Assembly: GCA_934119955.1 (NCBI GenBank)
Contig: CAKOSZ010000005.1
Coordinates: forward strand, 57,175 to 121,174
Origin: an uncultured Bacilli bacterium
GTDB taxonomy: Bacteria; Bacillota_I; Bacilli_A; RF39; UBA660
DNA length: 64,000 bases
Direction: 5' to 3'
Numbering within the stretch: the stretch's first letter is position 1; each line of letters opens with the position of its first letter. Shown here one piece after another: positions 27,343-35,020 of this stretch. The notes beneath the pieces were generated by a model. That model was not told where the DNA came from and searched no databases. It was given only the letters and a program-made list of their open reading frames with translations. Made by a program: the position numbers and the translations under genes.

Positions 27343-28941
27343 ATGAAACTAACAATTGCACAAAAAGAAAAGTTAAACGATTTTAGAAATGCTTATATGC
27401 AAATATTTAATTCCAATAATAATGAATATATGTCTTTAGTTATAAACACTATATTTGATAATGTTGAAAAAAACTATGAAGAGTTTAGTGATGAAATAGA
27501 AAAAATTTCTATTAATCAAGAAAATGATGAATTAAATATATTAAAACCAGAAAATGGTTATTACTCATTATTAGATTTTTTATTGAATAGAGTTTTTAAA
27601 AATATTCAAATGATAGATACTTCAGTTCATGGAAATGGATATGAGTATAATCATAAAGAATTACAACTATCTATTGGAAGATATGATAAATATTATAAGA
27701 GATTTAGTAGTGATGGTGCTAGACTGTTTTCAGATGATTTTTTAATGCATCAACGAATTAAGTCTATTATTCATGAAAGTGGTCATGCATTTCAAAATAA
27801 AAGAGAGAATGATATATTCCCTGAAAGAACTCAAGAAATTAGAAATCAATTAATTTCTATCTTAAAGTCAAAATACGATTTAAATAATCGATTTGTTAAT
27901 GTTTCAAATTCATATATGCTCCGTCCATTTGAAAGCAATCCAGCATTTGGAGAGGGATTAAATGAAATGTATGCATCATTATTTTCGGGAGTTTTAAATT
28001 ATAATTTGAGTGATTCAAATCTTCAAAGTGGATTATTAAATGAAAATGTTAGAACTGATTCTAATGGACGAAGTAAAACATCATTAAGAAGAAATTGTTT
28101 TAATGGTTATCAACAATATAAATATTTTTATCAACTAAGAGCATTAGTATCAAAGCAATCAATTTTCAATTCTATGTATTTTGGTAAAAATGATATGATT
28201 AATGAATTTTGTAATACATATAAGGAAATAATTGATAAGTATGAGATGAATATGAATGAAACCATAAAAAATGGGTTAGCACCTATTAATTCTAACAATT
28301 TTTTTGTAAGATTATTACAAACTGTTAGCGTAGCATATAATAATCAATATCAATTGAATCAAGTATATAAGTATGAAAAAATACTTTACAGTATTTTTAT
28401 TGAAGCATTTCAAAAAAGGGTTAATTCATTAACAGCAAAAGATACATTATTACAATCTACTTTAGGAATTATGTATTCGGATTCATATGTTTATATAGAA
28501 AATGGAAAAGCTGTTGATTCGGATGAAAGATTAAAATATTTAGAATTATATAAAAGAGTAGAGCAATTAAATAAATCTTTACCAGAAAAAAATACTAATA
28601 GACAAGAATCAAATAGTAATCGTTTATTGGCATATGGTATTTTTGATGTCAATGTAATAAGTAATCCTAATCATGATATGAAAATAATAGTGTATTTAAG
28701 AAATGGTGAATTTGGGGTAAATCAAATTGATTTAAAAGAGAATAATGATTTTACCATCATAAAAGACAAAAATTCAATATGCAAGTTAGTTGAAAAATAT
28801 TTAGATAAACATAAACAAGAATTAATCGATAATCCTAGGGCAATAATCGAATTATTTAATAACATAGGCACATATATTCCAGAAATAACTATTTCGAGAA
28901 ATAATGGTGAATATGAAAGTAGAAGTTATGGAAGTAAATGA
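27343..28941 (+). CDS. Putative zinc-dependent peptidase-like protein (HESGH motif), accessory
   Basis: A 532-residue protein without signal peptide or membrane helix. Residues 144-148 read HESGH, the HExxH zinc-binding and catalytic motif, in the context KSIIHESGHAFQNK. A possible third ligand is Glu204 or Glu208 in FGEGLNEMYASL, about 60 residues later, as in gluzincins. The C-terminal ~200 residues are unassigned. GTAGGTGATAGT precedes the ATG. The gene is flanked by short direct repeats and by GNRA hairpins and stands alone, suggesting acquired DNA. The substrate is unknown; a toxin or effector role is only a guess. Confidence 0.6.
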   Translation: MKLTIAQKEKLNDFRNAYMQIFNSNNNEYMSLVINTIFDNVEKNYEEFSDEIEKISINQENDELNILKPENGYYSLLDFLLNRVFKNIQMIDTSVHGNGYEYNHKELQLSIGRYDKYYKRFSSDGARLFSDDFLMHQRIKSIIHESGHAFQNKRENDIFPERTQEIRNQLISILKSKYDLNNRFVNVSNSYMLRPFESNPAFGEGLNEMYASLFSGVLNYNLSDSNLQSGLLNENVRTDSNGRSKTSLRRNCFNGYQQYKYFYQLRALVSKQSIFNSMYFGKNDMINEFCNTYKEIIDKYEMNMNETIKNGLAPINSNNFFVRLLQTVSVAYNNQYQLNQVYKYEKILYSIFIEAFQKRVNSLTAKDTLLQSTLGIMYSDSYVYIENGKAVDSDERLKYLELYKRVEQLNKSLPEKNTNRQESNSNRLLAYGIFDVNVISNPNHDMKIIVYLRNGEFGVNQIDLKENNDFTIIKDKNSICKLVEKYLDKHKQELIDNPRAIIELFNNIGTYIPEITISRNNGEYESRSYGSK

Positions 28942-28945
28942 TATT

Positions 28946-29040
28946 TTTTAGGTAAGAATTAGGTAAGAAAAAAGCAAAATAGGGTAACAAAAAGTAACAA
29001 AATATACTATAAAATAACCGATTTTAACACCTTTTAACAC
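28946..29040. repeat. Cluster of paired short direct repeats (integrase-arm-like)
   Basis: GGTAAGAATTAGGTAA (28951-28966), then GGTAACAAAAA/GTAACAAAA (28983-29002), then TTTTAACAC twice at a 10-base period (29022-29030, 29032-29040). Several Firmicute integrative elements carry such paired repeats as arm-type sites near their integrase; no integrase gene is present here. Confidence 0.5.
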
Positions 29041-29070
29041 AAAATGAACGCAACTGAACTGAAAAAGTCG

Positions 29071-29105
29071 AACCCCTGAAGGAGCCGAAAGGCTCCACTT
29101 TTTGT
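29071..29105 (+). terminator. GNRA-loop terminator, similar to the one at 27093
   Basis: AACCCCTGAA precedes GGAGCC-GAAA-GGCTCC (29081-29096) and a T tract. The hairpin after the candidate small RNA has the same layout (AACCCCCTGAA, GAAA loop, T tract, later AAGGGTTT), so the two look related. The rest of 28942-29336 holds repeats and the Fic promoter and no gene. Confidence 0.65.
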
Positions 29106-29138
29106 TTATATTAAAGGGTTTTAGACCTATTAAGTAAT

Positions 29139-29161
29139 TTTAGGTACAATTTAGGTACACA
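29139..29161 (+). repeat. TTAGGTAC direct repeat pair
   Basis: TTTTAGGTACAA is followed directly by TTTAGGTACA. It is the same layout as the GGTAAGAATTAGGTAA units, with AC for AA, and lies 175 bp before the Fic gene. Confidence 0.5.
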
Positions 29162-29286
29162 AATTTAAAATAAATTAATATTTTTTTGCTAAATCTAATG
29201 AAAATTTATGTTTTTTTACTAACTTTGTCAAAGATATAAAATCTAAGAATTTATACTTTAAAATTTTCTTTTTTATTTGTATAATA

Positions 29287-29315
29287 CTGACAAATAGGAA
29301 CTTTTTTGTTATAAT
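29287..29315 (+). promoter_or_regulatory. Promoter of the Fic gene
   Basis: CTGACA (29287-29292), 17-base spacer, TATAAT (29310-29315), followed by GTGGAGG and the ATG at 29337. Confidence 0.75.
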
Positions 29316-29336
29316 GTTATTAGTGGAGGTGCTAAA

Positions 29337-30182
29337 ATGTTTGAAAAAGAATTAGATTCAAGTATAAATGATTATATTGAAACAGAAACACCTAAAAACT
29401 ATGTAAAACAACAAGAGTGGGATATGGCTATTGGACTTCAAGAAGTTGATAACTTAAAACCATCTAAGTATTTAGAAAAGTTGCTACAAGAAAATGTAAC
29501 AGGTGAAAAAACAATTTATGAAGTTGAACATGAATTAAAACAATATTATGTAGAAAAAGATAAAAAAGATAAAACAATTCAAGATGAATTTGAATGTGAT
29601 TTAGTTTCTACTAGGATAGTTCAGTTATTAGAAGAAGATAATTTTGAATTATCAGTAGATTATATAAAATATATTCATGAATATTTATTTAAAGATGTTT
29701 ATGAATTTGCAGGAGAATTTAGAAAAGTAGATTTTTCTAAACATGAAAGAATTTTAAATAATGATTCAGTTGCTTATGGTGATTGTAAATTATTAGAACA
29801 GTCATTAGATTATGATATATCATTAGAAAAAAATAAAAAATATGATGAAATGAATATTGTTGATGTAATTAATAATATAACTAACTTTTCTTCAAGTATA
29901 TGGCAAATACATCCATTTAGAGAAGGTAATACTAGAACTACAGCACTATTTATAGAAAAGTATTTAGTATCACTTGGATATAAAGTAGATAACACTATGT
30001 TTAAAGATAAATCAGTATATTTTAGAAATGCATTAGTAAGAAGCAATTATTTTAATAATTATTTAAATATAAATGAAGATAATAGTTTTTTGCTTAAATT
30101 CTATGAGAATTTATTATTAGGTAAAAATAATAATTTACATTCAAGGGATTTAATTGTAGAAGAATTATTTAAAGATAATTGA
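29337..30182 (+). CDS. Fic family protein with N-terminal antitoxin-like region
   Basis: A 281-residue protein. The Fic motif HPFREGNTRT (192-201) is complete, with the catalytic His and the nucleotide-binding GNTR, so AMP-transferase-type activity is likely. YEFAGEFRKVDF (about 122-133) is the usual flap region. Residues 29-71 (DMAIGLQEVDNLKPS...) look like the VbhA-like antitoxin helix fused in front of many Fic proteins. Where the inhibitory motif would be [S/T]xxxE[G/N] I read LQEVDN, so the key Ser and Glu are not conserved. It is monocistronic with its own promoter and terminator. Confidence 0.85.
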   Translation: MFEKELDSSINDYIETETPKNYVKQQEWDMAIGLQEVDNLKPSKYLEKLLQENVTGEKTIYEVEHELKQYYVEKDKKDKTIQDEFECDLVSTRIVQLLEEDNFELSVDYIKYIHEYLFKDVYEFAGEFRKVDFSKHERILNNDSVAYGDCKLLEQSLDYDISLEKNKKYDEMNIVDVINNITNFSSSIWQIHPFREGNTRTTALFIEKYLVSLGYKVDNTMFKDKSVYFRNALVRSNYFNNYLNINEDNSFLLKFYENLLLGKNNNLHSRDLIVEELFKDN

Positions 30183-30191
30183 AAAGAAATG

Positions 30192-30223
30192 TTAGTACAG
30201 ACAATTTAGTACTAATATTTTTT
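30192..30223 (+). terminator. Terminator of the Fic gene
   Basis: TTAGTAC and GTACTAA form a 7-bp stem around a 10-base loop, followed by a T-rich run. Confidence 0.8.
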
Positions 30224-30353
30224 CTAGTAAATTAAAATAAAATATATAATTTATAAAAAAACAAATATAAATGATTATGTAAAAAAATTTTTATGCTATA
30301 ATTCTTTTATCAAAATATAAATTAATACAATAATAAATTAAATGGAGATATAA

Positions 30354-30872
30354 ATGATATACTTACTAATTATAAATATTTTTAGTTTTCTTATCTATTT
30401 TACTAAACTAGATTTTTTAATAACTATTTTAACTATATCAGGTGGATCAATTGGAGAACTGATAAATATAATTTTATTTGATAGAAAAAGTAATAAACAA
30501 AATATGATGAATAAATTATTTATTATATGTATGTTTATTATTCAAATAATACTTTTGATTTTATTTAACAATAAAACTATTAACTTTAATATTTATAAAA
30601 TATTAAACAATAAAATATTATTAATATATTTACTTTTAATAAACATAATTACTTTTCTAATCTTTCATTTAGATAAAAAAAGAGCAATTAAAAACAAATG
30701 GCGTTTTAAAATAACTACTTTATTAACACTTTGTTTTTTGGGTGGATCGGTTGGAGCAATAAGTGCTATGTATATATTTAAACACAAAACTAAGATTAAT
30801 TATTTTATCAAAGGAATACCTTTAATAATAATTGTTCATTTTTTAATACTACTACTTTTAGTAAATATATAA
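30354..30872 (+). CDS. DUF1294-type membrane protein with duplicated halves
   Basis: A 172-residue membrane protein. The C-terminal half is a DUF1294 domain: HLDKKRAIKNKWRF, FLGGSVGAISAMYIFKHKTK and a final helix. The N-terminal half repeats part of the pattern (TISGGSIGELINIILFDRKSNK), so the protein looks like an internal duplication in which the first copy lost the DKxxA segment. The function of the family is unknown. ATG after TGGAGAT; the region before it lacks a clear promoter. Confidence 0.75.
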   Translation: MIYLLIINIFSFLIYFTKLDFLITILTISGGSIGELINIILFDRKSNKQNMMNKLFIICMFIIQIILLILFNNKTINFNIYKILNNKILLIYLLLINIITFLIFHLDKKRAIKNKWRFKITTLLTLCFLGGSVGAISAMYIFKHKTKINYFIKGIPLIIIVHFLILLLLVNI

Positions 30873-30891
30873 TCTAATTTAAAATATTAAA

Positions 30892-30920
30892 TTGACAAAT
30901 AATTAAAAAAATTGTATAGT
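30892..30920 (+). promoter_or_regulatory. Strong sigma-A promoter ahead of a start-less ORF
   Basis: TTGACA (30892-30897), 17-base spacer, TATAGT (30915-30920). Transcription would start near 30927. AAAAGAGG at 30943-30950 looks like a ribosome-binding site. Confidence 0.8.
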
Positions 30921-30957
30921 TTATCTCGTGAAGATAAATTATAAAAGAGGCGACTAA

Positions 30958-31290
30958 CTATTAGAAGTCAATAGTAAAATTATTTCTTTAAAAACACTTT
31001 ATCATGAAATTAAAAATTATTTAGAATCAAGTGATATTCCTTTACTTTTAGAGTTTTCTAAAAATAGAATAATTAATACCAAAGAAACTATTATTTATAT
31101 TCTAGATATTTGTTGTGAATATTGTTTTAAAAGTAAATTAGAAGAATTACTTTTTTTAGATGTAGTTATAAAAGTATCAACTAATTATGATAATTTATTA
31201 GATGCAAATGTTTTTATCGCTTATGGCGAAAATTTAATAAAAGAAGAAAATTTAGCCAGTATACTTGCTGGGAAAATAGTTAAGTTATAA
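30958..31290 (+). pseudogene. 110-codon open frame with no ATG, GTG or TTG start
   Basis: The frame is open from the TAA at 30955-30957 to TAA 31288-31290, and its composition is like the genome's genes (LYHEIKNYLESSDIP..., ETIIYILDICCEYCF, ending ASILAGKIVKL). A strong promoter and a GAGG site sit at the right distance upstream, yet no standard start codon occurs anywhere in the frame; the codon at the expected place is CTA or TTA. It may be a gene that lost its start, or it may use a rare initiator. Residues suggest a small soluble helical protein; I recognise no family. A small ORF follows 12 bases later. Confidence 0.5.
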
Positions 31291-31302
31291 AGAAAGGATA
31301 TT

Positions 31303-31479
31303 ATGTGTATTATATTAAGTTTAATTTTATCATCTCTTGAAAAAGATAAGAATAAAAAAGTAAAATATGATTATCTTGATAAAAATGAACGTGAATTAGT
31401 AAAGAGAAAAGAGTACGATCCATTTAATTTTGAAGAAGAAGAGTTAGAAGATGATGATTATTACAGTGAAGATGAATAA
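31303..31479 (+). CDS. Small acidic-tailed protein (58 aa)
   Basis: ATG at 31303 after AAAGGAT. The peptide starts hydrophobic (MCIILSLILSSL), continues with a Lys-rich stretch, and ends very acidic (FEEEELEDDDYYSEDE). The start lies 12 bases beyond the start-less ORF, so the two probably share the promoter at 30892. No family is recognised. The good ribosome-binding site and the charge pattern make it more than a chance ORF. Confidence 0.5.
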   Translation: MCIILSLILSSLEKDKNKKVKYDYLDKNERELVKRKEYDPFNFEEEELEDDDYYSEDE

Positions 31480-31514
31480 AAAGTCTTCATTTTTTAAGTT
31501 AAATTAAAATAATA

Positions 31515-31523
31515 TGATATAAT
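31515..31523 (+). promoter_or_regulatory. Extended -10 promoter of the DUF2130 gene
   Basis: TGATATAAT at 31515-31523, 18 bases before the start codon; no -35 recognised. Confidence 0.6.
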
Positions 31524-31541
31524 GGATTTTACGGAGGCATT

Positions 31542-32867
31542 ATGAAAGAAATTATTTGTCCAAAATGTGGTACAGTTTTAAATCTTGATGAAAGTAACTA
31601 TGATTCAATTATTAAACAAGTAAGAAATAAAGAATTTCTTGAAGAATTAAAAAAGTCAGAAAAACAATATAGTTACGAAAAAGAAACTGAAATAAAACTA
31701 CTTACAGTTAATCTTGAAAAAGAATTTAATGAAAAAATCAAAGAAAAAGAATTAAAAATATCTAAATTAGAAGCAGATTTAGAAAATAATAAACTATTAA
31801 CAGATACTACTTTAAAAACAACTAAAATAGATATAGAAAATAATTATAAAGAAGAAATTAATAAACTAAATTTAAAAATTTTAGAACTTGAAAATTCTTT
31901 AAAACTTAAAGAAACTGAAAACAAGGCTAAGTTAGATGATGTAGTAAGAGAAAAAGAAAAAGATATAATTGCTTTAAAAAATAAAATTGAACTTGATAAT
32001 AAAGAATATATTTTAAAAGAAAAAAATTTAAAAGATAGTTTTCTTGATAAATTAAAAGTTAAAGATGAAATGATTTGTTATTATAAAGATTTAAAAGCAA
32101 GACAATCTACTAAAATGGTAGGAGAGTCCTTAGAAAAACATTGCCAAGAGGAATTTAATAAATTAAGACCACTGTTTAAGGATGCTTATTTTGAAAAAGA
32201 TAATGATATTAAAAGTGGATCAAAAGGAGATTTTATATTTAGAGACTTTTTAGATAATTGTGAATTTGTTTCAATTATGTTTGAGATGAAAAATGAATGT
32301 GATACAACTACAACTAAGCATAAGAATATGGATTTTTTAAAAGAACTAGATAAAGATAGAAAAGAAAAGAATTGTGAATATGCAGTTTTAGTATCATTAC
32401 TTGAACTTGATAATGATTACTATAATGAGGGAATTGTTGATATGTCTTATAAGTATGATAAAATGTATGTTATAAGACCACAGTTTTTTATTCCTATGAT
32501 AACTTTAATAAGGGGTGCCTCTCTTAATTCTTTAAAATATAAACAAGAATTAAGAGAAATTCAAAATCAAAATCTTGATATATCTAATTTTGAAAATAAT
32601 ATGAATAATTTTAAAGAAAGTTTTGGGAGAAATTATCGTTTAGCCTCAGAAAAATTTAAAAAAGCAATTGAAGAAATTGATAAAACTATTGATCATTTGC
32701 AAAAAACAAAAGATTCTTTATTATCAAGTGAAAATAATTTAAGAATTGCTAATAATAAAGCAGAAGATTTAACTATTAAAAGATTAACTAATAATAGTCC
32801 TACTATGCAAAAATTATTTGAAGAAAATAAAAATAAAAAAGAAAATGAAGAAACAGTTGCTAATTAA
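31542..32867 (+). CDS. DUF2130 family coiled-coil protein
   Basis: A 441-residue protein. The N-terminus has a CPKCGTVL half-zinc-ribbon; residues about 30-185 are a long Lys/Glu coiled coil. The DUF2130 core follows, with FEKDNDIKSGSKGDFIFRD, SIMFEMKNE, KNMDFLKELDKDR, YAVLVSLLE and MYVIRPQFFIPMITLIR. A second coiled coil ends the protein. The core (GDFIF, EMKNE) resembles a restriction-endonuclease-like fold, which suggests a nuclease; this is inference. ACGGAGG precedes the ATG. Confidence 0.8.
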   Translation: MKEIICPKCGTVLNLDESNYDSIIKQVRNKEFLEELKKSEKQYSYEKETEIKLLTVNLEKEFNEKIKEKELKISKLEADLENNKLLTDTTLKTTKIDIENNYKEEINKLNLKILELENSLKLKETENKAKLDDVVREKEKDIIALKNKIELDNKEYILKEKNLKDSFLDKLKVKDEMICYYKDLKARQSTKMVGESLEKHCQEEFNKLRPLFKDAYFEKDNDIKSGSKGDFIFRDFLDNCEFVSIMFEMKNECDTTTTKHKNMDFLKELDKDRKEKNCEYAVLVSLLELDNDYYNEGIVDMSYKYDKMYVIRPQFFIPMITLIRGASLNSLKYKQELREIQNQNLDISNFENNMNNFKESFGRNYRLASEKFKKAIEEIDKTIDHLQKTKDSLLSSENNLRIANNKAEDLTIKRLTNNSPTMQKLFEENKNKKENEETVAN

Positions 32868-32896
32868 TTGCATTATTTGTTTTCCTGAGATATAAT
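32868..32896 (+). promoter_or_regulatory. Sigma-A promoter of yvcK
   Basis: TTGCAT (32868-32873), 17-base spacer, TATAAT (32891-32896). The -35 overlaps the end of the DUF2130 gene. Confidence 0.75.
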
Positions 32897-32934
32897 ATAT
32901 GTGAATTAGAAATATAATTTAACAAGGAGAGTTT

Positions 32935-33888
32935 ATGAACAAAAAAGTTGTAGTTTTAGGTGGGGGAACAGGGTTATCTTGTTTACTTAAAGGGTTGAAG
33001 GAATTTCCAGTTGATATAACAGCAATAGTTTCTGTTTGTGATGATGGTAAGTCAACAGGAAGATTAAGAGAAGAATTTAATCAAGTTGCAGTAGGTGATA
33101 TTAGAAGGGTATTAGTCTCACTTGCTGAAACAGAACCAATGTTTGAGGAACTTTTAAATTATAGATTCAAAACAACTAGTGATTTAAATGGACATACAGT
33201 AGGAAATTTATTATTAACTGCTATGACAAATATTACGGGTAATATGAATAAAGGTATCAAGTCTCTTAGTAAAGTTTTAAATTTAAAGGGAAAAGTTATT
33301 CCTTTAACAGAAGATAATTCTATTACTTTAATGGGAGAGATGACTGATGGAACAATTGTTGAAGGTGAACATAATATTACTAAGGAAAATAAAAAAATCA
33401 AAAGAGTGTTTTATAAAAATGATCCAGTTGTATCAAAGGATGCTATTAAGGCTATAAAAGATGCTGATTTAATAATTCTTAGTATGGGAAGTATTTATAC
33501 AAGTATTATTCCAAACCTTATTTGTAAAGAAATAATAAAAGCAATTGATAGTTCGAAAGCAAATATTATGTATGTATGTAATATTGTAACTCAACCAGGA
33601 GAAACAGATGATTTTAGGGCAAGTGATCATATAAATCTTTTAAATAATTATTTAGGAAATAAAAAGGTAAATGTTGGTATTTTTAATCACGAAGAAATGT
33701 CACCTATACTTGTTAAAAAATATGAAACAGAAGAACAAAAAGATCCAGTAGTACTAGACAGAGAAAATTTAAATAATATAGAAATAATAGAAGATGATTT
33801 AATAGAAGATAGTGATGGTAGATTTAGACATGATACATTAAGACTTGGTCTTGATATATTTGCTTATTTATTAAATCATAGAAAGTAG
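32935..33888 (+). CDS. yvcK: YvcK-type UDP-sugar-binding morphogenesis factor
   Basis: A 317-residue protein of the CofD-like family. The nucleotide-binding N-terminus reads VVVLGGGTGLSCLLKGLK. VSVCDDGKSTGRLREEF and VGDIRRVLVSLAE follow, then NGHTVGNLLLTAM and the MYVCNIVTQPGETD segment. In B. subtilis YvcK binds UDP-GlcNAc and is needed for growth on gluconeogenic substrates and for wall shape. It usually stands between rapZ and whiA; here neither is adjacent. It heads a run with a hypothetical gene, dnaD and nth. Confidence 0.93.
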   Translation: MNKKVVVLGGGTGLSCLLKGLKEFPVDITAIVSVCDDGKSTGRLREEFNQVAVGDIRRVLVSLAETEPMFEELLNYRFKTTSDLNGHTVGNLLLTAMTNITGNMNKGIKSLSKVLNLKGKVIPLTEDNSITLMGEMTDGTIVEGEHNITKENKKIKRVFYKNDPVVSKDAIKAIKDADLIILSMGSIYTSIIPNLICKEIIKAIDSSKANIMYVCNIVTQPGETDDFRASDHINLLNNYLGNKKVNVGIFNHEEMSPILVKKYETEEQKDPVVLDRENLNNIEIIEDDLIEDSDGRFRHDTLRLGLDIFAYLLNHRK

Positions 33889-33893
33889 GTAGT

Positions 33894-34346
33894 ATGAAAA
33901 AAAGATTACTAATAGGAAAATTTATAGGTTTTATAGGAATAATAATATTTGCTATGGGAGTAAGTTATATAATAACCTATTATGCTGATAGTAAAAAATA
34001 TCAAGATATTAACTTATTAGTAACATACGAAGATACTAAAACTTTTAAAGTTGATAATATAACTGATAAAGAAACTATTTTAAAAACCTATCCTTATAAA
34101 TTTGAAGTTAAAAATAATAATAAAGCAAATATCTCATATGATATATGTATAAAAAATTATGATAAGTTAGAAAATAAGAATAGTTTAAGTTATATTTTAT
34201 ATAAAAATGATGAAGTTGTAAAAACTTCTAAAATAAATGATAAATGCTTATATAAAGATAAGATTTCAGGAAAAGAAAGTATTAATTATTCTTTATATAT
34301 ATATGGAAATGAGACTGAGTATAGTTTAGAAATATTATATAAATAG
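33894..34346 (+). CDS. Single-pass membrane protein of unknown function
   Basis: 150 residues: a basic N-terminus, one membrane helix at about 8-28 (GKFIGFIGIIIFAMGVSYII), then an extracellular domain rich in Lys, Asn and Tyr with beta character (YKFEVKNNNKANISYDICIKNYD). It begins five bases after the yvcK stop and ends eight bases before dnaD, so it belongs to the same operon. The external domain loosely resembles the N-terminal domains of the two large surface proteins at 35659 and 50811 (intrinsic beta sandwich near the membrane), but the similarity is weak. Confidence 0.65.
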   Translation: MKKRLLIGKFIGFIGIIIFAMGVSYIITYYADSKKYQDINLLVTYEDTKTFKVDNITDKETILKTYPYKFEVKNNNKANISYDICIKNYDKLENKNSLSYILYKNDEVVKTSKINDKCLYKDKISGKESINYSLYIYGNETEYSLEILYK

Positions 34347-34354
34347 GTGATAAC

Positions 34355-35020
34355 ATGAATAAAACAAAACTAAATAAAGTTATAGGTGATGGTAATATTG
34401 TTATTCCTCTATATATTTTAAAATATTTTAAAAAATTAAATGTAACAATGGATGAGTTTGTTTTTTTGATGTATTTATATAATAAACAAGATAATTTAGA
34501 TTTTAATCCTGAAAAAATTAGTTTAGATTTAAATATAGATTTAATGGAAGTTATGGGATATATTAGTTCTTTAACTGATAAGGGTTATTTAAAATTAGTA
34601 GTAAAGAAAACAGAAAATAATTTACTTGAAGAAGTAATAGATTTAAGTAATTTTTATGAAAGAATTAGTATGTTTTTAATAAATACAAATGAAGATGTAG
34701 AAGAAAGCAATATTTTAACTTATATAGAAAAAGAGTTAGGTAGACCAATAAGTTCTTTGGAAATAAAGATGGTTGAAACTTGGAAAAATAATAAAATTGA
34801 AGATGATTTAATTAAAGAAGCCGTGAGATTATCTTTAAATGATGGAGTTTATAGTTTAAAATATATTGATAAAATTTTAATAGACTGGCAAAATCATGGT
34901 TATAAATATCCAAGTGATATTAAAAAAGACAAAGAGAAAGAAAAAGAAAAAGCAGTAGAAGATTTAGAATTTACAGATTGGGATTGGTTAGATGATGAAG
35001 AAGAATATATTACAAATTAG
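34355..35020 (+). CDS. dnaD: DnaD-family primosomal replication protein
   Basis: A 221-residue protein. The N-terminal winged-helix part (about 10-95) has VTMDEFVFLMYLYN and LTDKGYLKL. The C-terminal DnaD/DnaB2 domain (about 120-190) has LGRPISSLEIKMVETW, DDLIKEAVRLSLNDG and the YIDKILIDWQNHG signature. DnaD loads the helicase at origins together with DnaB and DnaI in Bacilli. The tail is Lys/Glu rich then acidic. It overlaps nth by 29 bases, the dnaD-nth order known in Bacillus. Confidence 0.92.
   Translation: MNKTKLNKVIGDGNIVIPLYILKYFKKLNVTMDEFVFLMYLYNKQDNLDFNPEKISLDLNIDLMEVMGYISSLTDKGYLKLVVKKTENNLLEEVIDLSNFYERISMFLINTNEDVEESNILTYIEKELGRPISSLEIKMVETWKNNKIEDDLIKEAVRLSLNDGVYSLKYIDKILIDWQNHGYKYPSDIKKDKEKEKEKAVEDLEFTDWDWLDDEEEYITN

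Noticed and set aside
30920..30990. Lysine-riboswitch-like bases (GTGAAGATAA..., AGAGGCGAC) before the start-less frame
   Set aside because: Only the first ~30 bases resemble the lysine aptamer; the later conserved loops and the closing strand are absent.
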